Source: Hippea maritima DSM 10411 (GTDB taxonomy: Bacteria; Campylobacterota_A; Desulfurellia; Desulfurellales; Hippeaceae). Taken from it: DNA of 64,000 nt. Of the stretch, positions 29,161 through 37,665 are shown one piece after another. Made by a program: the position numbers and the translations under genes. The notes below the pieces were generated by a model. The model was not told the DNA's origin. It saw only the letters and a program-made list of their open reading frames with translations, and searched no databases. The stretch covers positions 1,499,001 through 1,563,000 of the forward strand of contig NC_015318.1 in NCBI RefSeq assembly GCF_000194135.1. Reading direction: 5' to 3'. The stretch's first letter is position 1; each line of letters starts with the position of its first letter.

Positions 29161-30825
29161 ATGAGGAATAAGGTAGTGGACGTAAGGGAGGCGTTGAGTG
29201 TAGTTAAAGACGGAGATGTAGTTGCCATCTCAGGATTTAACCTAACAACGTCCCCAGAGTACCTAATATTAGAGCTTTTTGAAATGTACAAAGAAACAGG
29301 CCATCCAAATAATTTGTTTATCATCTCTGATACATTGCCAGCAGTTCCGGATAGGGGCTTAGACAAGGTTTTTGCAGAGCTTTATGAGGATAAAAACCAG
29401 AACTTTATCAGAGGCGTTTTAATGCCGTTTATTGGTTGGTCCCCAGCCTTGATGAAAATGACTCTTGAGAACAGAATAGAGGTTTACTCCTACGCTATTG
29501 GAACAACATCCTACTGGTTCAGGGAGATTGCAAGCGGAAGACCTGGCCTAATTACAAAAGTTGGTCTTGGCACGTTCTTAGATCCAAGAATTGATGGCGG
29601 TGCTTCTAATGAGATAGCAAAAGAGAAAAAGACATGTAAAGTCGAATTGATGGAGATAAATGGTGAAGAATGGCTACTCTACACAGCTCCAACACCAGAT
29701 GTAACATTCATAAGGGGAACAACCGCTGATACAGACGGAAATGTATCAATGGAAGAGGAAGGCTTCTACGGCACAGTTCTTAACATGGCACAGGCTGCAA
29801 AAGCACAGCCCAATCCAGGAAAAACAATTGTTCAGGTTAAATATGTTGCAAGAAAAGATACAATACCAACAAGAAATGTTATTGTTCCTGCTCCACTAAT
29901 AGATTATGTTGTTGTTGCACCTGATGCAGACAAATATCACAGGGTTTCTGGAAGCTATGTAACCGACCCAAGATTGGCAGGAACAGTCAAAACCCAGAAA
30001 ACAAAAGAGCTTGAAAGCCTCTTGCCAACGCCAGACAAAATAAGGGACAGAATCGCAGCTGGTAGAGTTCTTATTGAAACAATGAAACTCGTTGCCCAGC
30101 TTAAAAAACCTCTCTTTGGAAACCTGGGTATCGGAATCCCGGTTTTCGTATCCTGGCTTGCAGGCGAGTTTGGATACAGTGATTTCTTGGCCTTAACTGT
30201 TGAGCCTGGTCCCGTTGGCGGTATTGCCTTAGTTGGACAGGATTTCGGTGTTGCTATTTCACCAAACGCAATCATTCCAATGCCTGATATGTTTACAAAC
30301 TATGAGGGTGGTATTATAGATTTTGCATCCTTAGGATTCATGGAGATCGACCCCAAAGGTAATGTTAACCCATCCTACAGCCCGGTAAGGGTATCCGGTC
30401 CTGGTGGATTCCCCGTAATTAGTGCTGGCTCTCCAAGAACATTCTTCGCTGGTGGATTTACAGCAGGAAAAGGCATCGACATAGATGCAGATAACGGTAA
30501 GCTTATCATAAATAGCGATGGAAATATACTGAAGTTCAATGAGGAAATCGTAAAAATAGTTTTCAGCGGCCCTCAGGCAGTAAAGAGTGGAAAACAGATT
30601 TTATATGTAACAGAAAGGGCTGTCTTTGAGTTGACCGAGAACGGCTTAAGACTCAAAGAGGTTGCACCTGGTGTTGATATCGAGAAAGATATCGTTGGCA
30701 AGATGAATTTCAAACCTGAGATACCAGAGAAGGTAGAGACAATGCCCGAAGTTCTATTCTACAAAGACCTAGCTCCTTTGAAAGAGTACTTAGACGGCAT
30801 CCTCAAAGAAGGTGGAATCCTCTAA
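29161..30825 (+). CDS. Acyl-CoA:acetate CoA-transferase, one-chain (Pct/YdiF type)
   Basis: A protein of about 554 residues fusing the alpha and beta halves of a class I CoA-transferase. The N-terminal half carries the VVAISGFNLTTSPEYLILEL CoA-site region. The second half contains GNLGIGIPV, and LTVEPGPVGG near 345, whose Glu is the expected thioester-forming catalytic residue. In Desulfurellales, a succinyl-CoA:acetate CoA-transferase activates acetate for the TCA cycle; this gene is a candidate, though propionate or butyrate CoA-transferase roles are equally compatible. The ATG at 29161 follows AGGAGG by 6 bases. It is monocistronic with its own promoter and terminator. Confidence 0.85.
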   Translation: MRNKVVDVREALSVVKDGDVVAISGFNLTTSPEYLILELFEMYKETGHPNNLFIISDTLPAVPDRGLDKVFAELYEDKNQNFIRGVLMPFIGWSPALMKMTLENRIEVYSYAIGTTSYWFREIASGRPGLITKVGLGTFLDPRIDGGASNEIAKEKKTCKVELMEINGEEWLLYTAPTPDVTFIRGTTADTDGNVSMEEEGFYGTVLNMAQAAKAQPNPGKTIVQVKYVARKDTIPTRNVIVPAPLIDYVVVAPDADKYHRVSGSYVTDPRLAGTVKTQKTKELESLLPTPDKIRDRIAAGRVLIETMKLVAQLKKPLFGNLGIGIPVFVSWLAGEFGYSDFLALTVEPGPVGGIALVGQDFGVAISPNAIIPMPDMFTNYEGGIIDFASLGFMEIDPKGNVNPSYSPVRVSGPGGFPVISAGSPRTFFAGGFTAGKGIDIDADNGKLIINSDGNILKFNEEIVKIVFSGPQAVKSGKQILYVTERAVFELTENGLRLKEVAPGVDIEKDIVGKMNFKPEIPEKVETMPEVLFYKDLAPLKEYLDGILKEGGIL

Positions 30826-30837
30826 AAAACAAATTCA

Positions 30838-30861
30838 GGGAGGCTTGGGCCTCCCTTTTTT
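30838..30861. terminator. Bidirectional terminator
   Basis: Stem GGGAGGC (30838-30844) with GCCTCCC (30849-30855), then TTTTTT on the plus strand. On the minus strand it is followed by TGAATTTGTTTTTT. It serves the CoA-transferase gene and the convergent small gene, whose stop lies inside the U-tract. Confidence 0.88.
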
Positions 30862-31195
30862 AATATCCTGAAATCTTAGTGTCCAGTTTGGCCTCATAAA
30901 CCTCTGCCCCTTTGTCTGTTGCATACATCAAAAATACATCTATCTCGGGGGATGAACTACCCAACCTTTTTGATTCTGATACAACTAACACATCGCCCTC
31001 TTCTAATTTTGGCAATAACTCTTTTCCAAGCTGCCTATTCTTCCAGCTAATGTAGGGTTTAACATTTTCTTCTAAATATTCGATACCATCAGAAGCAATC
31101 CCGTACTTTGACTTTACAAATTTATCTATTGCAGCTTTCTGGACAATTCTATCTGCCTCAGAGTCATACTGGATATACCCATAAATCTTTCCCAT
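30860..31195 (-). CDS. Stand-alone serine-recombinase-like domain protein, probably non-catalytic
   Basis: A 111-residue protein resembling the N-terminal domain of resolvase/invertase-family serine recombinases. It shows a YGYIQYDSEADRIVQ start and LEEGDVLVVSESKRLGSS near 68-85, matching the family's GDxLVVxxxxRLGRS strand-turn-helix. The expected nucleophile Ser in the Y-x-R-V-S motif is displaced (YIQYDS), the second Arg of RLGRS is Ser, and there is no DNA-binding C terminus. It is thus a degenerate or repurposed domain rather than an active recombinase. It lies 8 bp after a 64-residue gene, probably in one operon. The similarity is judged by eye. Confidence 0.55.
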   Translation of the reverse strand: MGKIYGYIQYDSEADRIVQKAAIDKFVKSKYGIASDGIEYLEENVKPYISWKNRQLGKELLPKLEEGDVLVVSESKRLGSSSPEIDVFLMYATDKGAEVYEAKLDTKISGY

Positions 31196-31203
31196 AAGCC
31201 CTC

Positions 31204-31398
31204 CTAAACCAATTGTATTATGTCTAACTCTTCATTAATTATAACCTCACTTGCCTCCGGTAGCTTCATATATTTTCTCTCTATTTGCTTTTTAGCGTCC
31301 TTTTTATCTTTAGCCCTTACGATATTCGTGGTAACAAGCTTTTTTTCGTCCCTATATATCACCAATGCTAACACTTTATAAGTGTGTATTTGACTCAT
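31204..31398 (-). CDS. Small unknown protein
   Basis: A 64-residue protein, not recognised. It has an N-terminal beta-strand pattern (THTYKVLALVIYRD type), a Lys-rich helix (KDKKDAKKQIERKY) and an acidic C-terminal strand ending DIIQLV. A good AGAGGTG site lies 6-7 bases before the ATG and a promoter lies about 40 bp upstream, so it is likely translated. It is co-transcribed with the recombinase-like gene that follows by 8 bp. Confidence 0.55.
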   Translation of the reverse strand: MSQIHTYKVLALVIYRDEKKLVTTNIVRAKDKKDAKKQIERKYMKLPEASEVIINEELDIIQLV

Positions 31399-31438
31399 CC
31401 TAACACCTCTTTTGTCAATTTTTAAATTGTTCTTAAAT

Positions 31439-31467
31439 TATATATAAAAAAATTTAATTTTGTTCAA
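31439..31467 (-). promoter_or_regulatory. Promoter of the two-gene minus-strand unit
   Basis: TTGAAC (31467-31462), 17-bp spacer, TATATA (31444-31439), about 41 bp before the start of the 64-residue gene. Confidence 0.55.
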
Positions 31468-31527
31468 CTCAAAACCCATCACTTATAGGTCTTGCACCGT
31501 CTAAATCTGACAAAAACCTATTTTTTC

Positions 31528-31556
31528 TTGATTTTGAGCGGTTCTTTTAATATTCT
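31528..31556 (+). promoter_or_regulatory. Promoter of the NAD synthesis operon
   Basis: TTGATT (31528-31533), 17-bp spacer, TATTCT (31551-31556), 29 bp before the nadA ATG. Confidence 0.6.
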
Positions 31557-31584
31557 TTTTTAGCTATTGTTTAGGGGGCTTTTT

Positions 31585-32502
31585 ATGGATAAAAGTGAAC
31601 TGAAAAAGGAGATATTAAAACTAAAAAAAGAAAAGAATGCTACCATAGTGGCACACTACTATCAAAATGATGAAATACAAGAAATAGCAGACATCAGAGG
31701 AGATTCCTTGGCTTTAGCCATCGAGGCATCAAAACTTGACTCAGACATAATTGTATTCTGTGGTGTTAAATTTATGGCAGAAACAGCAAAGGTTATCTCA
31801 CCTAAAAAAAAGGTTTTACTGCCTGTTTTGAGCGCAGGATGCCCTTTGGCTGACACAGCAAAAAAAGAGGCAGTCTTAAAAAGGAAAAAAGAACTAAATA
31901 ACCCAGCTATTGTTTCCTATGTAAACACGAATGTCGACGTTAAAACCATATCAGACATTTGCTGCACCTCCGCAAATGCCGTTAATGTGGTAAAAAGCAT
32001 AAAAGAAAAAAGAATTCTCTTCGTTCCAGACAAAAACCTCGGAGAGTATGTAAAAGAACAGCTAAAAGATAAAGAGATATTTTTATGGGATGGTGCATGC
32101 CCTACACATGATGAATTCAAGGTAGATGACCTTAAAAAATTAAAAAAAGAACACCCTCAAGCAAAAATAGCTGTACACCCCGAATCTTCCAAAGCTTTAA
32201 GAGATGCAGCCGACTTTGTGGGTTCAACCAGCGGCATAATCAACTATGCAACCAGAACAGATGCAGATGAATTTATAATAGGCACAGAAGAGGGTATTTT
32301 GTATGAGTTAAAATTAAGAAATCCCTCAAAAAAATTCTACATAATCGGCGGTAAGGCTATATGCTACAACATGAAAAAAATAACACTTAAAGAACTTTAC
32401 GAAGCGCTAAAAGAAGAAAAACACGAGATTCTGCTTGATGATGAAACCATAGAGCTTGCAAAAAAACCCATAGAAAAGATGATAGCAATTAAAAGGAACT
32501 GA
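31585..32502 (+). CDS. nadA: Quinolinate synthase A
   Basis: NadA condenses iminoaspartate with dihydroxyacetone phosphate to quinolinate using an oxygen-sensitive [4Fe-4S] cluster. The family motifs are AHYYQNDEIQEIADIRGDS near 22-40, the cluster cysteines in VFCGVKFMAE near 62, ICCTSANA near 130 and GCx-type late motifs, and HPE (CAPHPESS-like IAVHPESS). The start is the ATG at 31585 with AGGGGG 6 bases upstream, giving 305 residues; the frame from TTG 31567 would cover that site. No nadB is present in the operon; the source of iminoaspartate is outside the window. Confidence 0.95.
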   Translation: MDKSELKKEILKLKKEKNATIVAHYYQNDEIQEIADIRGDSLALAIEASKLDSDIIVFCGVKFMAETAKVISPKKKVLLPVLSAGCPLADTAKKEAVLKRKKELNNPAIVSYVNTNVDVKTISDICCTSANAVNVVKSIKEKRILFVPDKNLGEYVKEQLKDKEIFLWDGACPTHDEFKVDDLKKLKKEHPQAKIAVHPESSKALRDAADFVGSTSGIINYATRTDADEFIIGTEEGILYELKLRNPSKKFYIIGGKAICYNMKKITLKELYEALKEEKHEILLDDETIELAKKPIEKMIAIKRN

Positions 32503-32506
32503 ACAA

Positions 32507-33334
32507 ATGAACCCTGTATTTATAGAAAAATCCCTTAAAGCTTTTCTACTTGAAGATGCATATTTTTCAGACATAACAACAGAAAGCCTATCACAAAACA
32601 AAAAAGCTAAGGCTATTATAAAAGCAAAAGAGGATTTTATTCTGGCTGGTGCAGTATTTCTTAATTCACTTTTTAAATTAATGGAAAATGACTTTAAAAT
32701 AAGTCTATTTAAACAGGATGGTGAGTTGGTTAAAAAAGGAGAATGCATAGCAGAGGTGGAATCAACAGATAGAGCTATACTCTATATTGAAAGAACATGC
32801 CTCAATCTTCTTCAGAGACTTTCTGGTATCGCAACAAAGGCAAGAAAATTTGCTCAGTTATTAGAACCCTACAAAGCAAAAATAACAGATACCAGAAAAA
32901 CCACCCCTGGTTTAAGATTCTTTGAAAAATACGCTGTAAAAATTGGTGGTGGTGTAAACCATAGAATGGGGCTTTTTGATGCCGTCTTAATAAAGGACAA
33001 TCACATAAAAGCCGTAGGAAGCATAAAAAGAGCCATAGAACTTGCAAGAAGAAACGTATCATTTACTACAAAAATAGAGATTGAATGCTCCGATTTAGAG
33101 CAAGTAAGACAGGCAATAGAGGCCAAAGCCGATATAGTTATGCTCGACAATATGAGTATAGGGCAAATGAAAGAAGCACTAAACTTATTTAAAGGAGAGG
33201 CTATATTTGAAGCAAGTGGAAATATAACAGAAGAAAATGTACAAGATGTGGCAAAAACTGGCATTGATTTTATATCATCAGGCTCTATTATACACCACGC
33301 ATGTTGGGTTGATATAAATATGAAACTGGAGTGA
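32507..33334 (+). CDS. nadC: Nicotinate-nucleotide pyrophosphorylase (quinolinate phosphoribosyltransferase)
   Basis: NadC converts quinolinate and PRPP to nicotinate mononucleotide plus CO2. Motifs in order: ERTCLNLLQRLSGIAT near 88-103, DTRKTTPGLRFFEKYAV near 126-142 (Arg/Lys substrate site), GGGVNHRMGLFDAVLIKDNH near 146-165, and EIECSDLEQV and ASGNITEEN later in the barrel. Length 275 is standard. It begins 4 bp after nadA and is followed directly by the amidase gene. Confidence 0.95.
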   Translation: MNPVFIEKSLKAFLLEDAYFSDITTESLSQNKKAKAIIKAKEDFILAGAVFLNSLFKLMENDFKISLFKQDGELVKKGECIAEVESTDRAILYIERTCLNLLQRLSGIATKARKFAQLLEPYKAKITDTRKTTPGLRFFEKYAVKIGGGVNHRMGLFDAVLIKDNHIKAVGSIKRAIELARRNVSFTTKIEIECSDLEQVRQAIEAKADIVMLDNMSIGQMKEALNLFKGEAIFEASGNITEENVQDVAKTGIDFISSGSIIHHACWVDINMKLE

Positions 33335-33337
33335 TAG

Positions 33338-34138
33338 ATGAAAATAGCCATAGGTCAGATAGACACTGTTTTAGGTGATGTAGCAAAAAACACAACAAAA
33401 ATAGAGCATTACATAGATATGGCAATAGACAAGGATTGCGATTTGATAGTATTTCCAGAGCTTGCAACAAGCGGATATGGTTTACGCGATCTAGTTTATC
33501 AAGCATCTATATCAGTAAATGATAAGCTTATTAAATCCATAGCAACAAAAAGCTTAGACATAGACATAGTCATAGGCTTCGCCCAGGAAGAAAACGGATA
33601 TTATTTTAACAGTGCAGCATACTTCAGTAATGGCAATCTTATACACATACACAAAAAAAACTTTTTGCCAGATTACGGAATGTTTGAAGAGGAGCGATAC
33701 TTTACAAAAGGTACATCTATCGAAACGTTTAAAACAAAATTCGGCAATACAACCATGTTGATTTGTGAGGATGCCTTTCATGTATCCTCTCATTGCAAAG
33801 CATTTTTTAACCGTACAGAGGTATTAATAATACTATCTGCAAGCCCATTTTGGTCAGACTATAAAAGCATGAAATGGGAGATGTGGGAAAACATATCAAA
33901 AACATACACCCAGCTTAACTCAAGTTTTGTTGTTTTTGCAAACAGGACAGGTTTTGAGGATGGTGTTGGCTTTTTTGGAAAATCCTTTATTGCAAGCCCG
34001 CATGGTTCTATTATAAAACAGGCTTCATTCCTGAAGGAGGAGCTTCTAATAACCCAAATAGATCCAAAAGATATTAAAAGGGCAAAGATAAAAATGCCTA
34101 TCCTGAAAAATGAGGACGAAACATGGATAAAAAACTGA
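33338..34138 (+). CDS. Nitrilase-fold amidase, probable glutaminase subunit of NAD synthase
   Basis: A 266-residue carbon-nitrogen hydrolase. The triad residues are Glu in VFPELATSGYGLRDL near 42, Lys in IHKKNFLPDYGMFEE near 110, and Cys in MLICEDAFH near 145. GYGLRDL and the NFLPxYGxFxExRYF stretch are typical of the N-terminal glutaminase domain of long NadE proteins. Here it is a separate gene whose end overlaps the nadE start by 16 bp. The pair therefore looks like a split glutamine-dependent NAD synthase, the amidase passing ammonia to the synthetase. Physical partnership is inferred. Confidence 0.8.
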   Translation: MKIAIGQIDTVLGDVAKNTTKIEHYIDMAIDKDCDLIVFPELATSGYGLRDLVYQASISVNDKLIKSIATKSLDIDIVIGFAQEENGYYFNSAAYFSNGNLIHIHKKNFLPDYGMFEEERYFTKGTSIETFKTKFGNTTMLICEDAFHVSSHCKAFFNRTEVLIILSASPFWSDYKSMKWEMWENISKTYTQLNSSFVVFANRTGFEDGVGFFGKSFIASPHGSIIKQASFLKEELLITQIDPKDIKRAKIKMPILKNEDETWIKN

Positions 34139-34959
34139 TAGAAAAACTTAAAATAAATTGTGAGATTGTATCCTCCTATCTCATAGAATTTCTCAGACAA
34201 GAGATTACCAAAACAGGTATAATTAAAGCTGTCTTAGGTTTGTCTGGTGGTATAGATTCAGCCGTTGTTGCCTATTTAGCCAAGGAGGCACTGGGCAAAG
34301 AAAACGTATATGCAATACTAATGCCCTATAAACTATCAAGCAAAGAAAGCGTTGAAGATGCACTTAAAGTCGTAAAGGACACCGGAATAAACTACAAGAT
34401 CTTCGAAATCACTAAGCCAGCCGATGCTTACATTGACCAGTTTGACGATATAGATAAACTCAGAAAAGGTAATATCTTTGCAAGGATGCGCATGATTACC
34501 TTGTTCGACCACTCCTCCTTATACAAAGCTTTGGTTGTGGGAACTAGCAACAAAACAGAACTACTCTTGGGCTATGGAACATGGTATGGAGATATGGCAT
34601 CAAGCTTAAACCCCATAGGTGATTTGTACAAAAACCAGATATATCAACTTGCACGCTATTTTAAAGTCCCAGAGAGTATAATTGAGAAAAAGCCATCAGC
34701 CGATTTGTGGGTAGGGCAATCTGATGAGGATGAACTTGGTTTTTCTTACGATGAAGCCGATGTAATTCTTTATCACCTATACGATCTGCACTACACAATT
34801 GACGATATTGCAAGCTTAGGGTTTTCAAGAGAACTCGTAAAAGGCATAGCAAACAGAGTTAAAAGGAATCAATTCAAGCGCTTACCGCCAATCATAGCTA
34901 AAGTAAGCAAAAGAACGATAAATATAGACTTCAGATACTTAAGGGATTGGGGACTTTAA
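34123..34959 (+). CDS. nadE: NAD synthetase (ammonia-using synthetase domain)
   Basis: NadE amidates nicotinate adenine dinucleotide to NAD through an adenylylated intermediate. The PP-loop SGGIDSAV is at 41-48, and GTSNKTELLLGYGTWYGDMA near 145-165 plus KKPSADLWVGQSDEDELGFSY near 188-208 are signature NadE segments. At 278 residues it is the short form that normally uses ammonia, but the adjoining amidase gene suggests glutamine supply. It ends the nadA-nadC-amidase-nadE operon. Confidence 0.93.
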   Translation: MDKKLIEKLKINCEIVSSYLIEFLRQEITKTGIIKAVLGLSGGIDSAVVAYLAKEALGKENVYAILMPYKLSSKESVEDALKVVKDTGINYKIFEITKPADAYIDQFDDIDKLRKGNIFARMRMITLFDHSSLYKALVVGTSNKTELLLGYGTWYGDMASSLNPIGDLYKNQIYQLARYFKVPESIIEKKPSADLWVGQSDEDELGFSYDEADVILYHLYDLHYTIDDIASLGFSRELVKGIANRVKRNQFKRLPPIIAKVSKRTINIDFRYLRDWGL

Positions 34960-35007
34960 ATCTATCTTAGGAAAATTTTTTTCAACTAACAACTTATAAA
35001 TTTTCTC

Positions 35008-35035
35008 TTGACTTTATAATTAAGCAAATTAAAAT
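35008..35035 (+). promoter_or_regulatory. Promoter of cydAB
   Basis: TTGACT (35008-35013), 16-bp spacer, TAAAAT (35030-35035), about 43 bp before the cydA ATG. No FNR-like TTGAT-N4-ATCAA palindrome is seen. Confidence 0.6.
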
Positions 35036-35078
35036 ACTTCTAAGATAATAGTTAAATAACTTTTAAGGAGGAGTGTCC

Positions 35079-36392
35079 ATGGATGCGGTAATTTTGGCGC
35101 GTTGGCAATTTGCTTTAACTGCACTGTTTCATTTCATTTTTGTTCCCTTAACCCTTGGTTTATCATTTTTGGTAGCTATTATGGAAACCATCTATGTAAA
35201 AACAAACAACCCGACCTATCTCAGAATGACAAAATTCTTCGGGAAACTCTTTCTGATCAACTTTGCTTTGGGTTTAGTTACAGGTATTACATTAGAGTTT
35301 GAATTTGGAATGAACTGGGCAAGGTATTCAAAATTTGTAGGAGACATATTCGGTGCCCCTCTGGCTATTGAGGCAACATTGGCATTCTTTTTAGAATCCA
35401 CATTTTTGGGTGTTTGGATATTTGGCTGGAAAAAGGTATCAAAAAAGATGCATGCCCTTAGCATATGGCTTGTGGCTTTTGGCACAAACATATCAGCCCT
35501 CTGGATACTTATAGCAAATGCCTGGATGCAGCACCCCGTTGGATATGTTGTAAGAAACGGCAGAGCCGAATTTGTTGACTTCTGGGCAGTGGTGACTCAA
35601 CCATACGCGATACTCAAATTCCTCCATACTATTACAGCAGGATATGTAGTGGGTGCGTTTTTTGTTATGGGCATATCTGCTTATCATTTGCTAAAAAACC
35701 AAGAAGTTGACCTGTTTAAAAGGGCTTTCAAAATTGGAGCAGCATTTGGTTTATTCGCTACAATAGCCGTATTTATTATAGGCGATTTACATGCAGGTGA
35801 GGTGGCAAAAACTCAACCTACAAAGCTTGCGGCAATGGAGTCTGTCTGGACTAGCCAAAAAGGTGCACCGATGTATCTACTAATAATCCCTGATGAAAAA
35901 CACCAAAAAAATGCTGTAGAGCTATTTGGCATACCAAAGATGTTAAGCATAATTGCATATCATAACGCTAATGCAACGATAAAAGGCTTAAAAGATTTCC
36001 CCAAAAACGACAGACCTCCTGTAACCATCACTTTTGTTTCTTTTAGAACTATGGTAGGCCTGGGAACTCTATTTGTGCTTTTGGCCATAATAGCCTATTA
36101 TTACATAAGAAAAGATATACTCCTCAACAAGAAATGGTTCTTAAAACTAATGCTATTTGCCATACCCCTACCCTACATAGCCATAGAGCTTGGTTGGATT
36201 GTGGCTGAGGTTGGAAGGCAGCCATGGATAGTCTACGGGCTTATGAGAACAGCCGATGCAACCTCAACTGCCGTGACAGTTTCCCAGATTATTATGAGCT
36301 TGATAGGTTTCGTCCTATTCTATTCCATTTTAGGCGCTATAGACATCTACCTACTTGTGAAATATGCAAAACAACTACCTGAGAAGGTTTAA
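35079..36392 (+). CDS. cydA: Cytochrome bd quinol oxidase, subunit I
   Basis: CydA carries the b558, b595 and d haems and oxidises quinol while reducing O2 in the inner membrane. The N-terminal RWQFALTALFHFIFVPLTLG contains the haem His; GMNWARYSKFVGDIFG and the conserved KLAAMES segment with GDLHAGEVAKTQPT (Q-loop start) follow. At 437 residues from the ATG at 35079 (AAGGAGGAG upstream), it is of the short-Q-loop type, well under the 520 residues of E. coli CydA. In a strict anaerobe this enzyme usually scavenges oxygen rather than supporting aerobic growth. It probably accepts electrons from menaquinol. Confidence 0.93.
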   Translation: MDAVILARWQFALTALFHFIFVPLTLGLSFLVAIMETIYVKTNNPTYLRMTKFFGKLFLINFALGLVTGITLEFEFGMNWARYSKFVGDIFGAPLAIEATLAFFLESTFLGVWIFGWKKVSKKMHALSIWLVAFGTNISALWILIANAWMQHPVGYVVRNGRAEFVDFWAVVTQPYAILKFLHTITAGYVVGAFFVMGISAYHLLKNQEVDLFKRAFKIGAAFGLFATIAVFIIGDLHAGEVAKTQPTKLAAMESVWTSQKGAPMYLLIIPDEKHQKNAVELFGIPKMLSIIAYHNANATIKGLKDFPKNDRPPVTITFVSFRTMVGLGTLFVLLAIIAYYYIRKDILLNKKWFLKLMLFAIPLPYIAIELGWIVAEVGRQPWIVYGLMRTADATSTAVTVSQIIMSLIGFVLFYSILGAIDIYLLVKYAKQLPEKV

Positions 36393-36405
36393 GGAGGTCG
36401 TTGAA

Positions 36406-37431
36406 ATGTTGAATACAATCTGGTTTGCTTTATGGGGCCTTCTTTGGGCTGTATATTTTATGCTCGACGGTTTTGATTTTGGTGCAGGTATTCTACATCC
36501 ATTTGTTGCAAAAAACGATACAGAAAGAAGGATGGTTATTAATACGGTAGGTCCTGTATGGGATGGCAATGAAGTATGGTTGATAACTGCAGGCGGTGCA
36601 ACCTTTGCTGCATTCCCAACAACCTACGCCTACATGTTCAGCTATCTATATACACCCCTATTTCTTATTTTAATGTCCTTGATCTTAAGAGGTGTTTCCT
36701 TTGAGTTCAGGGGTAAAATTCACTCAGAGAGCTGGAAAAAACTATGGGATTTTGTAATATTTCTATTTTCATTCTTACCTGCCTTACTCTTTGGTGTGGC
36801 CTTTGGCAACATTTTTGAAGGCCTACCAATGGATGCAAGTGGTTATCATGGAACGCTAATAAGTCTACTTAATCCCTATGGGCTCCTAACAGGTATCTTG
36901 TTTGTATTGCTCTTTTTAGAGCATGGAGCTTTATGGCTTTCTATAAAAGCAAGTGATGATGTAGCAGAAAGGGCTAAATCCGCAGCATCAAAAACCTGGC
37001 CAATATTATTGATTGTTGCTGTAGTATTTTTAATCTACACAAAATTTGCAACACACCTATACGATAACTATCTCAAAAATCCTGTATGGCTCGTAGTACC
37101 TGCTGTTGCTGTTTTGGGTTTACTTATGATAAAGGCATGGATGAAAAATTCCTATGTTAAAGCGTTTTTTGCCTCATGCATTACAATTCTTGGTGTAGTA
37201 TTTACCGGCATTATTGGCCTTTACCCCAGCCTTATACCATCAAACATAGACCCAAAATATAACTTAACCATCTTTAACTCATCATCAAGTCCATACACAT
37301 TAAAAATAATGTTGATAGTCGCAGCCGTATTTGTACCAATCGTTATAGCATACCAGATATGGGCACACCTACTATTTAAAAAGCCTATAGAGGAAAAAGA
37401 CCTCAACGACCCAGAAGTAGAGACATACTAA
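36406..37431 (+). CDS. cydB: Cytochrome bd quinol oxidase, subunit II
   Basis: CydB is the structural partner of CydA. The 341-residue chain starts LNTIWFALWGLLWAVYFMLDGFDFG, a canonical first helix with the DGFDFG motif, followed by the GPVWDGNEVWLI segment near 45 and about eight further membrane helices. The start at 36406 has AAGGAGGT 7 bases upstream; the longer frame from 36364 overlaps cydA and includes this site. No cydX-like small gene or cydDC exporter follows; a strong terminator ends the operon. Confidence 0.93.
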   Translation: MLNTIWFALWGLLWAVYFMLDGFDFGAGILHPFVAKNDTERRMVINTVGPVWDGNEVWLITAGGATFAAFPTTYAYMFSYLYTPLFLILMSLILRGVSFEFRGKIHSESWKKLWDFVIFLFSFLPALLFGVAFGNIFEGLPMDASGYHGTLISLLNPYGLLTGILFVLLFLEHGALWLSIKASDDVAERAKSAASKTWPILLIVAVVFLIYTKFATHLYDNYLKNPVWLVVPAVAVLGLLMIKAWMKNSYVKAFFASCITILGVVFTGIIGLYPSLIPSNIDPKYNLTIFNSSSSPYTLKIMLIVAAVFVPIVIAYQIWAHLLFKKPIEEKDLNDPEVETY

Positions 37432-37438
37432 TCCACTC

Positions 37439-37473
37439 CCCCTGCACACTTCCTGGAGTGCAGGGGCTTTTTT
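37439..37473 (+). terminator. Terminator of cydAB
   Basis: A perfect 9-bp stem, CCCCTGCAC (37439-37447) with GTGCAGGGG (37458-37466), 10-nt loop, then CTTTTTTG. Confidence 0.9.
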
Positions 37474-37515
37474 GTTGACTTAACCAACCTTTTTATATAT
37501 TAAATAAACTCACAT

Positions 37516-37592
37516 GCGCCTGTAGCTTAATTGGATAGAGCAGCAGACTTCGGATCTGCGGGTTGGGGGTTCGAGTCCCTCCAGGCGCACCA
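37516..37592 (+). tRNA. tRNA-Arg (anticodon TCG, reads CGA)
   Basis: A 77-nt cloverleaf with the CCA end encoded. The acceptor GCGCCTG (37516-37522) pairs with CAGGCGC (37582-37588). The anticodon stem GCAGA/TCTGC encloses the loop CTTCGGA with anticodon TCG. The T arm carries TTCGAGT within a five-pair stem including one G-U pair. It stands alone between the cydAB terminator and the trp leader. Confidence 0.95.
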
Positions 37593-37627
37593 AAGTTTTA
37601 AGGTAATCTGCAGAATGAAACTACTAT

Positions 37628-37656
37628 TTGACAACCACTAAATATTGTGATAGAAG
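37628..37656 (+). promoter_or_regulatory. Promoter of the trp operon
   Basis: TTGACA (37628-37633), 17-bp spacer, TAGAAG (37651-37656). The predicted start near 37662 lies only a few bases before the leader ATG at 37666, so the leader peptide may be read from a very short or leaderless 5' end. No TrpR-like operator palindrome is obvious. Confidence 0.6.
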
Positions 37657-37665
37657 TAAATCGTT

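Noticed and set aside
28908-29366. 152-codon minus-strand frame in the divergent spacer
   Set aside because: Its first part is antisense to the CoA-transferase gene, the rest is AT-rich low-complexity translation, and no ribosome site or family motif is visible.
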